This document shows, one piece after another, positions 10,292 to 21,069 of a DNA stretch of 64,000 nucleotides. A model generated the notes under the pieces. The model was not told the DNA's origin and searched no databases. It worked only from the letters and a program-made list of their open reading frames with translations. A program made the translations under genes and the position numbers. The number at the start of each line of letters is the position of its first letter. Positions within the stretch are counted from its first letter, which is position 1. This DNA comes from Dillenia suffruticosa (lineage: Eukaryota; Streptophyta; Magnoliopsida; Dilleniales; Dilleniaceae). The DNA is taken from contig JAVTVX010000030.1 of NCBI GenBank assembly GCA_033439265.1, forward strand, positions 8,877,774 to 8,941,773. Direction: 5' to 3'.

Positions 10292-12311
10292 ATGATGCTT
10301 GTCCTCAAGCATCCCTAACTAAAATAAAATTAAAACTATCCAACCTATTTTTTTCTTCCAAGCTTCCAAGCCAATAAATACCATAAAAGTTAAATCGAAA
10401 ACATAATCGAAACAACAAGTATTTCACAGCGATCCGCACTAAAACAACCATTACATATTTCAACAGTCTCTTATGAAATCCAAACAACAAAATTCGACAA
10501 TCCTCTACAAGGGTTCACTCTAATTCACTTGAAAGGGTTAAGAATATATATGTCTCTCAAATCAACAATATGGAATAACACTACCATATGCTTGCAAATA
10601 TATTAAATCTCCACCACTTAAAAATTGGAATTTTATGCATCAATCTAAAAGTCTTTTATTTGGTTGTAATGAGACTTGGGTAAAGGGTAGGATAAGGTGA
10701 TATTTAAGGGTTAAAAACGTACCAAAGACCATATATAACTAACCCCACAATTTTTTATAACATTGATCGATCTTTGCCTCAACAAATAGACAACATAATT
10801 GACTTCTTACTCTTCAAATGAATAGGCAGTAGCAAACAGCATACAAGAATATCAAATGCTTTTTCAATTTTCCATGACTGAAGTGTAAATGAATTTTCAA
10901 TCAAGATATAACACTTCTTTTTCTCATCCACATTTTTTTTCTTGTTTTCTTTTTTTTCTTTTTTCTCTTTTTTTTCTCTTGTGTTTTTTTTTTCTCGAAC
11001 ATATATCATCTTCATGAAAATGTTAACATCAAAATTCCAATCATCATCTTCGTATTGAGGTGAACATAAAACCAAAATCATGCAATTAAATATATATACC
11101 TTTGGTACTAGAAGGGTTTATGACATCAAGGTAGGGAATTTTAGAAAGCCAAAATGGGTAAATCCTAAGTACCTTTGTCATTTCAATGCATGAAATTCTA
11201 GAGTGTGGTCTCGAAATGCATAGCAATGCAAGTTCTAGAATGTGCAATCTAAATGTGATAATCACTTATCAAGAAAAATAATCTCGAGCACAAAAAATGA
11301 ATTTACTCGTTTATGACTCAAAACCTCACATTTTAAATAGGGATTGTGTCAAATCTTGATGTTCATCATTCAAAAAAAACTATTAAAGATATGAATAGCC
11401 ATTTCAAGCACAAAAGCCATTGATACAAGCTATTTTTCATATATCTCTAGTCAAGCAAAGAGCATATGTCAACTAAGAAAGGTCAAAATTTTTTTCATTT
11501 TCTTTTATCTTTTTATTTTTGAAGAAACAAAATCTAAACTAATATAAAAAAGAAAATAAATATAGTGTCAAAATAAATAAATAAATAAATAAGGAAACAC
11601 CTAACATCCCCCACACCTAAATCATACATTGTCCCCAATGTATGCTCAAGTTAAGAAAGATAAAAAAAATGCATAAATAAATCAAACAAAATAAAAGAAA
11701 AAAGAACAAAGAAATAAAAGAGGAATGTGAGAACAATACTCCCCTAGGGTGGAGTGGAAAATGGAGGATCAATTCCAATGGCTCAAAGAAAGAGCTATGA
11801 CGTGGGTACGCCGTAATCATTAAGCATTTCGGTCCATTATTAAGGCTTCAAGGTAGAGAGAGAAGTCCTAAAAAACGAAATGCAAGTGTTAAAATAGAAG
11901 TGAAATTCGCCTCTCTCTCTCTCTGTCTCCCTCTTTTTTTTCAGAAGTGAAGTGTGGTTAGAACGTGGGCATGCCCTAAAGAAAGAGTACTTCTGGTTAT
12001 GCAGTGAAATGTATGCTCTTTTGGCAGAAATGGAATTTACTTAGAGCGTGGGCACGCCATAAGCAAGGAGAAAAGCTGTCCATGTGATCTATGTGGGCAG
12101 AAATGGATTTGGCTTAAGGCGTGGGCACGCCATAAGCAAGGAGTACTTCTGTTTGTTTGTTTTTTTTTTTTTTTGAGAATCAATCCTAAATCATGCTAAC
12201 ATAAATGAGAATAAAAAAATAAATAAATAAATAAATCATAAAAAAAATATTGGGTTGCCTCCCAATAAGCGTCTTTGTTTCATGTCTTTGGCTCGACATG
12301 ATCCTCTCGCT
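10292..12311 (-). mobile_element. Gypsy 3' internal non-coding region
   Basis: No coding region is recognisable. It contains poly-T/CT runs at about 10915-10995, (aaat)n runs near 11572-11592 and 12213-12236, and the GCGTGGGCACGCC-containing repeats at 11942-12151. Long non-coding 3' regions are common in Athila/Tat-type elements. Confidence 0.65.
11942..12151. repeat. Imperfect tandem repeat with a palindrome-like GTGGGCACGCC core
   Basis: Three successive units start at 11942, 12025 and 12098 (about 83, 73 and 54 bp, the last partial). Each has cagaa(a/g)tg followed by gcgtgggcacgcc or a close variant and ataagcaaggagta. A fourth related core (cgtgggtacgcc) lies at 11801. Confidence 0.7.
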
Positions 12312-12692
12312 TCAACCTCGCTCAAACATCGGTCCGATCCATTTTGACTTCAACTTGCCTGGTATGAATTTCAATCTCAAATTGAAATGAAGGACTTTAT
12401 GGTCTATCATAAATTGTTTCCGATGTGGGAGTTTGTCTTCAAGAAATTTATCCCAATGTGCAACATCTTCTGTCACATTTTCCTCAAATACAAAATCCAA
12501 TTCATGTTGCACAAAATTATCATGAACAATGAAATCCACTATACTATCATGAAAAATAAACTTAAAATCATTTGGATATTTCATGATATCAAAAATATTA
12601 AAAGTAACAACTTTACCATTAAACTCAAGAGTTAAAATACCCAAATCCACAACAATTTTTGTCTTAATTGTTTTCATGAAGGGTGTTGACAC
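12312..12692 (-). pseudogene. Gypsy protease end joined to the integrase C-terminus
   Basis: One open frame of 126 residues. The N-terminal part reads LGILTLEFNGKVVTFNIFD and MKYP, as at the end of the protease region of Athila-like Pol. The C-terminal part reads VLHFNLRLKFIPGKLKSKW, as at the end of integrase. Everything normally between them (reverse transcriptase, RNase H, integrase core; several hundred residues) is missing. An internal deletion therefore joined the two ends in frame, and the product would have no polymerase or integrase activity. Confidence 0.75.
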
Positions 12693-12754
12693 TTTATTGC
12701 TTTTAAGAGAGAAGTGTTGAATCCTTATTTCGGAGAAGTTTCCAAAATCTCGTT

Positions 12755-13567
12755 CTCTTCATCCTTCTTCGGTTATGCCAACCTGCTGGGAACATGTGGT
12801 AAAATCAAAATTTTTGTTTGGAAAGTGTTGGACACTTTACTTACCTCTTCAGTGGATTCATTCGCTGTTGATGTTTTCGCTATTTGCTCATTTTTCATAT
12901 CTTCTTCGGTTTTTGATAAATTGTCTTCTACATCTTTTGATGAGTTTTCTAATCGATTCAAGGTTGCCATCAATTGTGACATTTGATTCTCCAAATTTTG
13001 GTTGTTGGCTCTTGTCTCCTATTGAAATCGTTGGCTTTCCTATTGGATTAACAAAGTGCTGTTAGCCAAACTTTTAACAATCTCTTCTAGAGACATACCT
13101 TGTTTCGAAAAAGTTTGTTGAGGCTGAAATTGAGATTGGACTTGTGGTTGTTGTTGGAATCCTTGTTGCCAATTTCCATAATTGAAATATGGTTCATTTC
13201 ACCATCCTTGGTTATAGATGTTCAAATATGGGTCACCATAAAGAATGGGACACTTATTGGTTGGATGATCTATCTCTGAACAAATTGCACAAGTTTGTAT
13301 CGATTGTGTTTTTCCTACAATAAAATCACGCATAAGAGAAGTTAATTCTTTTAATTCTCGATGAAGAGAAAAATCACTTATATCATTGACCGTTTTTGGA
13401 ACATCTTGCCACATTCCAAATTTTCGGGAAATCTCAATATTAGAAAAATCACTGCAAAAGGTATGTTCATTAAAATCAGAAAATAACAACTCCCTTAAAG
13501 TCTTTTGTGTGGCCATATTCTCGTGGTTGATGTCCTTCTTATTTAAGCCCTTGACAACTTTCGACAA
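12755..13567 (-). pseudogene. Gypsy gag (decayed, with zinc knuckle)
   Basis: At 13199-13567 a 122-residue frame ends in a CX2CX4HX4C knuckle (CAICSEIDHPTNKC), as in gypsy Gag. It continues through a Gln-rich segment to a second frame at 12773-12994 with NQMSQLMATLNRLE, a Gag coiled-coil motif of Athila-like elements. Stops lie between the pieces. The first part of Gag is missing. Confidence 0.8.
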
Positions 13568-13634
13568 GTTCCCTACAAAGGGTTAGTCTTGAAAACAAGG
13601 CAAAAAAAATTTAAAAGAAATAAATCACTTAACA

Positions 13635-13658
13635 CCGATCACTGGTAACGGCGCCCAA
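13635..13658 (-). other. Gypsy primer-binding site (Asp-tRNA type)
   Basis: The minus strand reads TTGGGCGCCGTTACC followed by AGTGATCGG, directly inside the 5' LTR. It closely resembles the GGCGCCGTTGCCGGGGA site used by Athila/Tat-type plant gypsy elements. Confidence 0.85.
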
Positions 13659-13661
13659 ATT

Positions 13662-15190
13662 TGGTGTGTCATCAAACAACCAAAACTAAAATACCTACTT
13701 TACTAAAGACAAGTCTAGGGTGAGCAGGGTTGAATCCATAAGGAACGGCGGATTTATCTTTTTTAAGAAAAAATAAAAATACGGGGGTTTGAGAAATTAT
13801 CTAAAACTAACAAAACAAATAAAATTAACTAAAATAAGAAAATTAAATACTATCAATTAAAAGAGAAAATATTAATGAAAAGAAATTCTAGCCAAAGGAA
13901 TTATTTCCACCTTGATTTCATATGATTGATCATCAACCTATCTAAAGATTTCAATAACCATAAATAAATTGGTTATAGTCGTCGACAAATGCCCAACGAC
14001 CAATCTCTCCTTATTTCGTCGATAATTAAAAGAAATTCGTTAATTATTTCCCTAATCGAGAGTCCACCCTAGAAAAGCTCTTGGGATTGAAAGTCTCAAC
14101 AGTATTAAGATTTAGAGAGACCCAATTCTAATTAACAAATACACATCGGATTCATTTAAATTAGATCATTCAATCCCATGACACGAATGTCATTCCTATG
14201 ACACGAACGCCAATTGCCACTTTATTAAAACCAACAAACAATTACGGATTTACAGTTTTAATTAGTTATAGATTATTCTAAAACTATTAAATATGGGCTC
14301 CTATTCAATAAACCCTAGAAAATCATGATCCATGAAGTGCAGGAATTAAATAAATACTTATGATAAATTGAATTAATATACCAAATTAGATCTCACAACC
14401 ATTAAAATCAATGATTCAATAACCCTTCGACTAGAAAAATAAATTAAAAATAAAGCATAATAAAAAGAAAACTCATAAAAAATGATTTATTTCTCCAAAA
14501 GAATGTACCACTGCAGAAGAAAAATGGCTCCTCCCCGGTTGCCATCTTTCTTCCCAATTATGTGCATCCAAGTCAAGACTGCAGTAAATCTTTCTTCCCA
14601 AAGGGCAGCCTGCTGCTGCCCCCCTTGGGGCTGCCTCCAAAAGTTCTCCCAAATAATATGAAACACTCCTATATATATAGGAGTAGAAACCCTAAAGAAA
14701 ATAGAAATTCTCCTATTTGTGAAAAGTAAATATTTCTAAACCAAATAACTACTAAATAAATAAAAAGAAAGTAAAAAGTAAAGAGTAAAAAGTAAAATTC
14801 CTAAAACCTAATATCTAAGATATTTACATCTTTAAAAATTCATTTTCCTAAATATTAGGAATGAACTAAAATTTTTCAAAATTTTCAATATTCCAATTCC
14901 ACTCAAATTTCCTTTTGAATGTGCAATTGGAAAAGGAAATTTTTACTACCATAAATCTTCATAACTTTTTGCTCGCCTCTTGAGATCCACATGCCACATG
15001 CTAATAAAAGAGTATTGTTGTCCAATTTTCCATGTTATGCAAAATTACTCTAATTTAGCTTGTTTTTCTTCTCTTTTCGTAATAAATCTCCTCCTAAATC
15101 AAATGTCATAAAATATAGATATTAGTGTAATATTTTTTCAAAAATAATACAAAATCAATCGTAAATATTACACATATTTAAGCCCTATCA
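13662..15190 (-). mobile_element. Gypsy 5' LTR (1,529 bp)
   Basis: Partner of 8757-10274. On the minus strand it runs from TGATAGGG to CACACCA and then into the primer-binding site. Many scattered substitutions and small indels separate the two LTRs, so the insertion is not recent. Confidence 0.9.
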
Positions 15191-15195
15191 GATGT
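15191..15195 (+). repeat. Target-site duplication, right side of the gypsy insertion (gatgt)
   Basis: Partner of gatat at 8752-8756, with one substitution. The equivalent position in Copia-1 beta (26202-26206) still reads gatat. Confidence 0.8.
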
Positions 15196-15610
15196 TGAGA
15201 TACCTGAATGGAACTGTAGATTATTTTCTTTGTAATTAAGGAAACGATCTAATATTAAAATGATACTCAATAGTGATTGGCGAGATGATTTAGATGAAAG
15301 AAAATCTACCTCTAGTTATGTTTGTTTGCTCAATATAGTGTTATGTCATGGAGTAACAAGAAACAAAGCTGTGTATCTCTTTCTACAGTAAGCAATTTAG
15401 TCAGAGTTATGACTTAATGACAATAAGTACGCTGTTGCTTCTGCTAGAGACACCAAATATGATGGCAAAATCAAACATATAGACACAAAGATCAATTTTG
15501 TTAGAGACATGATTGAAAAGATGGAAATGGCACTGAGTACATGTCTACGTATTTGATGGTGGTTGACTCGTTTACAAAGCTAGCGCCTAAAGACATGTTT
15601 GTGTGACATG
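15196..15610 (+). pseudogene. Copia-1 alpha RNase H (decayed)
   Basis: The copia frame resumes after the gypsy insertion with RYLNGTVDYF. It continues with a decayed DDLDERKS-type stretch, SWSNKKQSCVSLST, and then KHIDTKINFVRDMIEK near 15475-15530. These are the usual landmarks of copia RNase H and the end of Pol. Frame changes are frequent. Confidence 0.8.
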
Positions 15611-16747
15611 TTGGGTTTCTAGAGCTACGTAGATTATTATGATAATATTGTGATTGTGATTGTAATCACATACAAAGTATAAATGATATAATAATCATAT
15701 TCTATGACATTTGAATTTTGTTTTTGTGTCCAAAATTTTGGTATCTACATTAAAAGAGTGTCGGACAAGTTTTGAGATCGGCTCTCTTACACAAGCAATC
15801 GCCTCTAATATCTGTGTGATATGTAGAGATAAGCTTGTATTAATTTATGGTAGATTAAGACACATAGATGCCACCTTAGTTAAGTATTAAGATGAGATTA
15901 CCCACTGAGTATACATATATGGTAATCAAAATGGATTCTCCACAATCCATTGTACTTGTCAAATAGCCAGATGTGAGTTTTTTCCTTGATATTGTGAGAT
16001 TTTTTTAGGACATGTAAGAAGGAAAACTCAAATCAGATGTTGTGTATATTTGGACTAAGACCTGTGTGATACTTTTTTAAAAAAATAAAACAAACGCTTC
16101 CAGATGGGAAGATAACGCATCGTAGCATGTGTTTCATACCATGTGTGTTTATATAACCATATGGGTAATGAGATGGTGCATTACTCTTCATCTCATTGTG
16201 TGAGTCTTGAGGTTCATATTTAATCTTAATTTATACCCTTAGAAATTTCGTCTGTCTCTTGAAATTTTATTTAAGTGTTGCTAATTTAGCATGTCACCAA
16301 GCAATTATGGTTGATTTGGTTTTGCGGAGCATATCTAGGAAAGTAGCTAAGATAAGATTGAAAATTAGTAGTATAGAAGAAAGTCTGTCTTTGACTAACA
16401 TATTGCTCTGTATACATAAACTAGTCAATTATGTCTTTAATTTAGTGGTTAGAGGCATCATTGTGAACATATGATTGGGATCGAGTCAAGTATGATCTTA
16501 CATTGTTTTTTGAGGGATGAGAGATACGTTGACTAATTTGACTCTAAGGGGTCTGCGGTATAATGAGAAACGACGTCCTAATCACCACATTGACATTGAG
16601 TTGCTATGTATCCTTAACTGGTGTATAGCAATAGAACTCTTAATAATCTCGCAGGTCATACGATCTACTTGTTTATATGAAATGGTGATATTTGATAGTA
16701 ATGATCATGCTCTGTGCGAGTCTAACCCCTCATGTACGAGAGGAAGA
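15611..16747 (+). mobile_element. Copia-1 alpha 3' region and polypurine tract
   Basis: About 1.1 kb of non-coding DNA lies between the end of pol and the 3' LTR. It is conserved in the beta copy (26700-27835), the fragment at 18500-19462 and in reverse at 61885-63000. It ends in the purine run gagaggaaga at 16738-16747. Confidence 0.75.
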
Positions 16748-17250
16748 TGTTGGAATATGGACAGGTCTGCCCATGTGGGTAGACCCAACCCATTCCAATA
16801 TATTACTTAAATTTCAAATAAGGGGGCAGTAGTTATTTTGTAATAACCACCCCACAACTCCCCTAACATTTTGAAAAAGGAAAAGGCACTTCTTCTTTTG
16901 AAAAGATGAAGGGATGTGAACACAGAAAAATGTGTACTTCTCTCTTTGCATGGGATGGCAGCCATGAATTGAAAACAAAAAACAAAGGTATGAAGCCATT
17001 TTTGGGGATCGAGAGAAAACGAAAAGGTTGTGAAAATCTCTTACATTGTAAAAGAGAGATAAGGTTTAGAGAATTGATCATTACCATGAAAGGCATTTAG
17101 ATTATAGAATATAGAGGGTGATCTGATTTTGTGAAATCTTGTCAACCTAAAATATCCAACTGTTGGAAAGAACTAAGTGATTCTTACCCAATTTAGAGTC
17201 CTGAATTTCTGCAAGCAAAAATTGTTTGTTGTTTTATATGAAAACCTTCA
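16748..17250 (+). mobile_element. Copia-1 alpha 3' LTR (503 bp)
   Basis: TGTTGG to CTTCA, preceded by the polypurine tract and followed by atgca. It is closer to the LTRs at 171 and 27836 than to the 5' LTR of its own element. Confidence 0.85.
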
Positions 17251-17409
17251 ATGCAAAATGAAAATTTGAATTTTATTTTTCCTCTCAATTCATAGTTTTC
17301 ATTAATACCAATTCGGTACTCACATGTAAGAATTCCATGTCCAAAAAAAAAGTTTCAATTGTGTTCAAAACACATAAGTTTTTTAAGGAATTGAAGATCT
17401 ATTAATGTA

Positions 17410-17613
17410 ATGGATCCAGACGACCCAAAGCCTCCTCCACTACATGGCAAAAGTACGAATGAGCAAAAACAGGCCCACACAAAGTATGACAATAACAAAG
17501 AATATTGTAGAGAGTTCATTATGGACAGCCTCTCAAACCATTTTATTGAACCTTTCAGAAGTTATGAAAATGCGCACAAATTTGATCAGTATGTTTTTTG
17601 TAAAAAAATTTGA
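17410..17613 (+). pseudogene. Copia gag fragment (unit B)
   Basis: An open frame of 67 residues from ATG with PKPPPLHGKS, NEQKQAHTKYDNNKE and SLSNHFIEPF. It is the same relic as at 830, with a few substitutions. It is too short to act as Gag. Confidence 0.75.
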
Positions 17614-17949
17614 TTCCCCTATGAGTTTCCTTGTCAAGATAATAACCAACACCCTAATACTGTATCCGACACAACAAAAAATTAATGCAGAATTCCTGCC
17701 AATCATACATTATATAGAATGAAAAATTATTCATCGTCTCTATAATCCGAACAAATATAATAAAAATATCCTTTATTTGTCGTTTGCATTATTTGAACAA
17801 ATATAATGAATAAATTATTTATTTGCTATCCAAATCATTGGGTCAGATATATCTTAAAATTAAAAATGACATTTATTCATTACAAAACATATGGGTTGTA
17901 ACTTGAGAACTATCCGAATAGTTGCACGTAGTGACAAGTTGAAGTTAAA

Positions 17950-18355
17950 TCAGTAGAGCCGGCAAGCATTAGAGCAAGAGTCCACGCAACTTGTCACCTC
18001 ATTTTCAGCTGTGAAAATACAAATATGTTATGTTACTCACAAAATTAAAATTGGGACAAAAATAGTGGAATTACTACCAACCTGGATCTTGCTTGGTACT
18101 AAGTTGAGCGCACAAAGTAGAAGCACAACCAAGCCTACAGAAATAATCAGTGTCCTTAGTGATGTCTTGCACAGAAGTTTTATATCCGATACACTGGGGC
18201 ACACATTTTATCACACACAAAACTGCATTACCCCCTATAAGGCAGGGAATGATGCATTTTGCATAGCATCTAGCAAAACTTGCATTTGAATGTCCCATAA
18301 GCATCGCAAAAATTAAAGCAATCACAAGAATAGATTTAACGTGCTATTTCTCCAT
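17950..18355 (-). pseudogene. Thionin-like gene copy B, with a stop at codon 4
   Basis: Minus strand: exon 1 is 18082-18355, the 73-nt intron is 18009-18081 and exon 2 is 17950-18008. Splice sites are intact and the nine cysteines of exon 1 remain except that one Gly between cysteines is changed. Codon 4 is TAG instead of CAG, so the secretion signal cannot be made from the normal start. The promoter is also gone, because Copia-1 DNA is joined at 18455. A start at a later in-frame ATG would lack most of the signal peptide. I therefore call it dead. Confidence 0.8.
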
Positions 18356-18454
18356 CGTCTCTCTGGTTAAACAAACTAGGATTCTATTTTCCCTACTAAA
18401 ACTAATTTCAAGAATTATTGTGTTGGTTCAATACTCACTTGAATGGGTGGTTTA

Positions 18455-19462
18455 TGAGATATTTGGTTGTATCGCTTTCTACAGTAAAAGTAGACTTTGT
18501 AGTCTGTACTTTCACAGTTTATGAGATATTTGGTTGTATAGATTTTTTGTAATATTTGAGAGTAGTAAGCAATTCAGTCGGAGTTATGACTTAATGACAA
18601 TAAGTAAACTGTTACTTCTGCTAGAGACACCAAATATGATGGCAAAACCAAACATATAACATAAAAATCAATTTTGTTAGAGACATGATTGAAAAGATGG
18701 AAATGACACTGAGTACATGTCTACGTATTTGATGGTGGCTGACTCGTTTACAAAGCTAGCATCTAAAGACATGTTTGTGTGACATGTTGGGCTTCTAGAG
18801 CTACGTAGATTATTATGACAGTATTGTGATTGTGATTGTAATCATTTACATAGTATAAATGATATAATACTCATATTCGATGACATTTGAATTTTGTTTT
18901 TGTGTCCAAAATTTTGGTGTCTACATTAAAAGTATGTCGGACAAGTTTTGAGATTGGCTCTCTCATACGAACAATCGCCTTTAATATCTTTGTGATATGT
19001 AGAGATGAGTCTGTATTAATTTATGGTGGATTAACACAGATATATGCCAGCTTAGTTAAGTCTAAGATGAGATTTCCCATTGAGTAAACTATGTGGCAAT
19101 CAAAATGGATTCTCCACAATCCGTTGTACTTGCCAAATAGCCAAATGTGAGTTTTTTCCTTGATATTTTGAGATTTTTTGAGGATGTATAAGAAGGAAAA
19201 CTCAGATAAGATGTTGTGTGTATTTGGACTTAGACCTGTACGATACTTTTTTTAAAAAATAAAACAAATGCTTCCAGATGGGAAGATAGCGCATCGTAGC
19301 TTGTGTTTCACACCATGTGTGTTTATATAACCATATGGGTAATGAAATGGTGCATTACTCTTCATCTCATTGTGTTTTATACCATGTGTGTTTGACTGGC
19401 ACATTGCTCTGTATACATAGACCGGTCAATTATGTCTATAATTTAGTATTTAGAGACGTAAT
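18455..19462 (+). mobile_element. Copia-1 fragment: end of RNase H plus 3' region, no LTR
   Basis: This matches 26400-27550 of Copia-1 beta and 15380-16460 of alpha. It begins with a short duplicated piece around tttatgagatatttgg and runs to about 19462, where it switches to the gag fragment (ttcagaccaccc). No LTR is present, so it arrived by rearrangement and not by transposition. Confidence 0.75.
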
Positions 19463-19660
19463 TCAGACCACCCAAAGCCTCCTTCACTACATGGCAAAAC
19501 TACGAATGAACAAAAATAGGCCCACACAAAGTACGACAATAACAAAGAACATTGTGGAGAGTTCATTATGGACAGCCTCTCAAACCATTTTATTGAACGT
19601 TTCAGAAGTTATGAAAATGCGCACAAATTAGATCAGTATGGTTTTTGTAAAAATATTTGA
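19463..19660 (+). pseudogene. Copia gag fragment (unit C), without its start
   Basis: This is the same relic as at 830, but the junction at 19462 has removed the ATG and first residues. It reads into the HGK and NEQKQ region in a broken frame. Confidence 0.7.
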
Positions 19661-19996
19661 TTCCCCTATGTGTTTCCTTGTCAAGATAATAACCAACACC
19701 CTAATACCGTATCCGACACAACAAAAAATTAATGCAGAATTCCTACCAATCATACATTATATAGAATGAAAAATTATTCATCGTCTCCAAAATCCGAACA
19801 AATATAATAAAAATATCTTTTATTCGTCATTTGCATTATTTGAACAAATATAATGAATAAAATATTTATTTGCTATCCAAATCATCAGGTCAGATATATC
19901 TTAAAATTAAAAATGACATTTATTCATTACAAAACATATGGGCTGTAACATGAGAACTATCCGAATAGTTGCACGTAGTGACAAGCTGATGTTAAA

Positions 19997-20118
19997 TCAG
20001 TAGAGCCGGCATGCATTAGAGCAAGAGTCCACGCAACTTGCCACCTCCTTTTCAGCTGTAAAAATACGAATATGTTATGTTACTCACAAAATTAAAATTG
20101 GGACAGAAATAGTGGAAT
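19997..20118 (-). pseudogene. Thionin-like gene copy C: exon 2 and part of the intron only
   Basis: Exon 2 is complete at 19997-20055, with an acceptor AG and the three C-terminal cysteines. The intron runs to about 20118, where it joins distal unit sequence. Exon 1, the promoter and about 1.1 kb beyond are deleted. The bases tta at the junction are shared by both parent sequences, as in microhomology-mediated joining. Confidence 0.85.
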
Positions 20119-20557
20119 TAAAAAATCATATGCACTTCTAAATAAATGTGTGTATTGTGTAAAAATAAAGGTATGGGGAAGAAGAAAAGATTGAGCCTCT
20201 CGAAGAATGCACCAAAAAATGCAGCCCTTGTCCATGTTCTTGCATTAGAAATACATGTTTACAAGAACATTCAATTCTCTCATTTATAGTTACAAATAAT
20301 TTTTAGTGCCGAAAAAGCTTTTATAATGATTAGCCATTTTTACTATTTCCTTTGGTTGCATCATTAAGAAATTATATATGTTCTATAAATGATTGTTTAA
20401 ATTCTCTCTCTATATTAATAATATGCTTTCTTTTATATTCATTGGTTCGCTATATAATGATATACGAGACATAATTACTTCATTTGTATTGGTTCATCTA
20501 TTTTTAGATTTTGTAGTATATGACTTGTTGGACCAAATCTTGATGCACATTTATTCA

Positions 20558-21069
20558 TGTTGGAATATGGGGCGGGTCCACTCATGTGGGTAGACCTAAC
20601 CCTTTCCAATATATTACTTAAATTTCAAATAAGGGGGTGTGGTTATTCTGTAATAACCACCCCTCAACTCCACTCACATTTTGAAAAAGGAAAAGACACT
20701 TTTTCATTTGAAAAGATGAAGGGACGTGAACACACAAAAATGTGTACTTCTCTCTTTGCATGGGATGGTAGCCGATAGCCGTGAATTGAAATAAAAAACA
20801 AATGCATGAAGCCATTTTTGGGGATAGAGAGAAAATGAAAAGCGAGTGAAAAATCTCTCACATTGTAAAAAAGAGAAATAGGGTTTGAAGAATTGATTAT
20901 TACCATGAAAGGCATTTGGATTGTGGAATATAGAGGATGATCCGATTTTGTGACATCTTCTCGATTTAGAATACCTAACCGTTGGAAAAAGATAAGTAAT
21001 TTTAACCCAATTTAGATCCGTAAATTTCTGCTTGAAAAGATTATTTGTTGGTTTATATGAAAGCCTTCA
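20558..21069 (+). mobile_element. Copia-1 beta 5' LTR (512 bp)
   Basis: TGTTGG to CTTCA, same length as the LTR at 3354 and very close to it. The degenerate primer-binding site TTGATATAAGAGC follows at 21070. Confidence 0.85.

Larger units (their letters stand above)
8757..15190 (-). mobile_element. Non-autonomous Ty3/gypsy retrotransposon (Athila/Tat-like) inserted in Copia-1 alpha
   Basis: Read on the minus strand: 5' LTR (13662-15190), an Asp-tRNA-type primer-binding site (13635-13658), gag, a short piece joining the protease end to the integrase C-terminus, a 2-kb non-coding region, a polypurine tract (10275-10291) and the 3' LTR (8757-10274). LTRs begin TGATAGGG and end CACACCA. Reverse transcriptase, RNase H and the integrase core are absent, so it could only have moved with help. 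The gatat/gatgt duplication surrounds it. Confidence 0.9.
3354..17250 (+). mobile_element. Copia-1 alpha: whole copia retrotransposon, split by a gypsy insertion
   Basis: Order on the plus strand: 5' LTR, primer-binding site, 2-kb leader, gag, integrase, reverse transcriptase, [gypsy element 8757-15190], RNase H, 1.1-kb 3' region, polypurine tract, 3' LTR. Without the insert and its duplicated bases the element is about 7.45 kb. Flanks are attca (3349-3353) and atgca (17251-17255), a target duplication with one change. All coding domains carry many stops and frameshifts, so it is inactive. It is related by segmental duplication to Copia-1 beta (20558-28339). Confidence 0.85.
17251..18454 (+). 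repeat. Gene unit B (cut in the promoter)
   Basis: This aligns with unit A from its first base after the LTR. It holds the gag fragment and thionin-like copy B, and ends abruptly at about 18454, where the promoter should be. Copia-1 RNase H sequence is joined there. Confidence 0.75.
19463..20557 (+). repeat. Gene unit C (deleted)
   Basis: The gag fragment and the 3' half of a thionin-like gene are present. At about 20118 the intron is joined to the distal part of the unit (equivalent to unit A from about 2910). The unit then runs to the attca before the 5' LTR at 20558. Confidence 0.75.
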
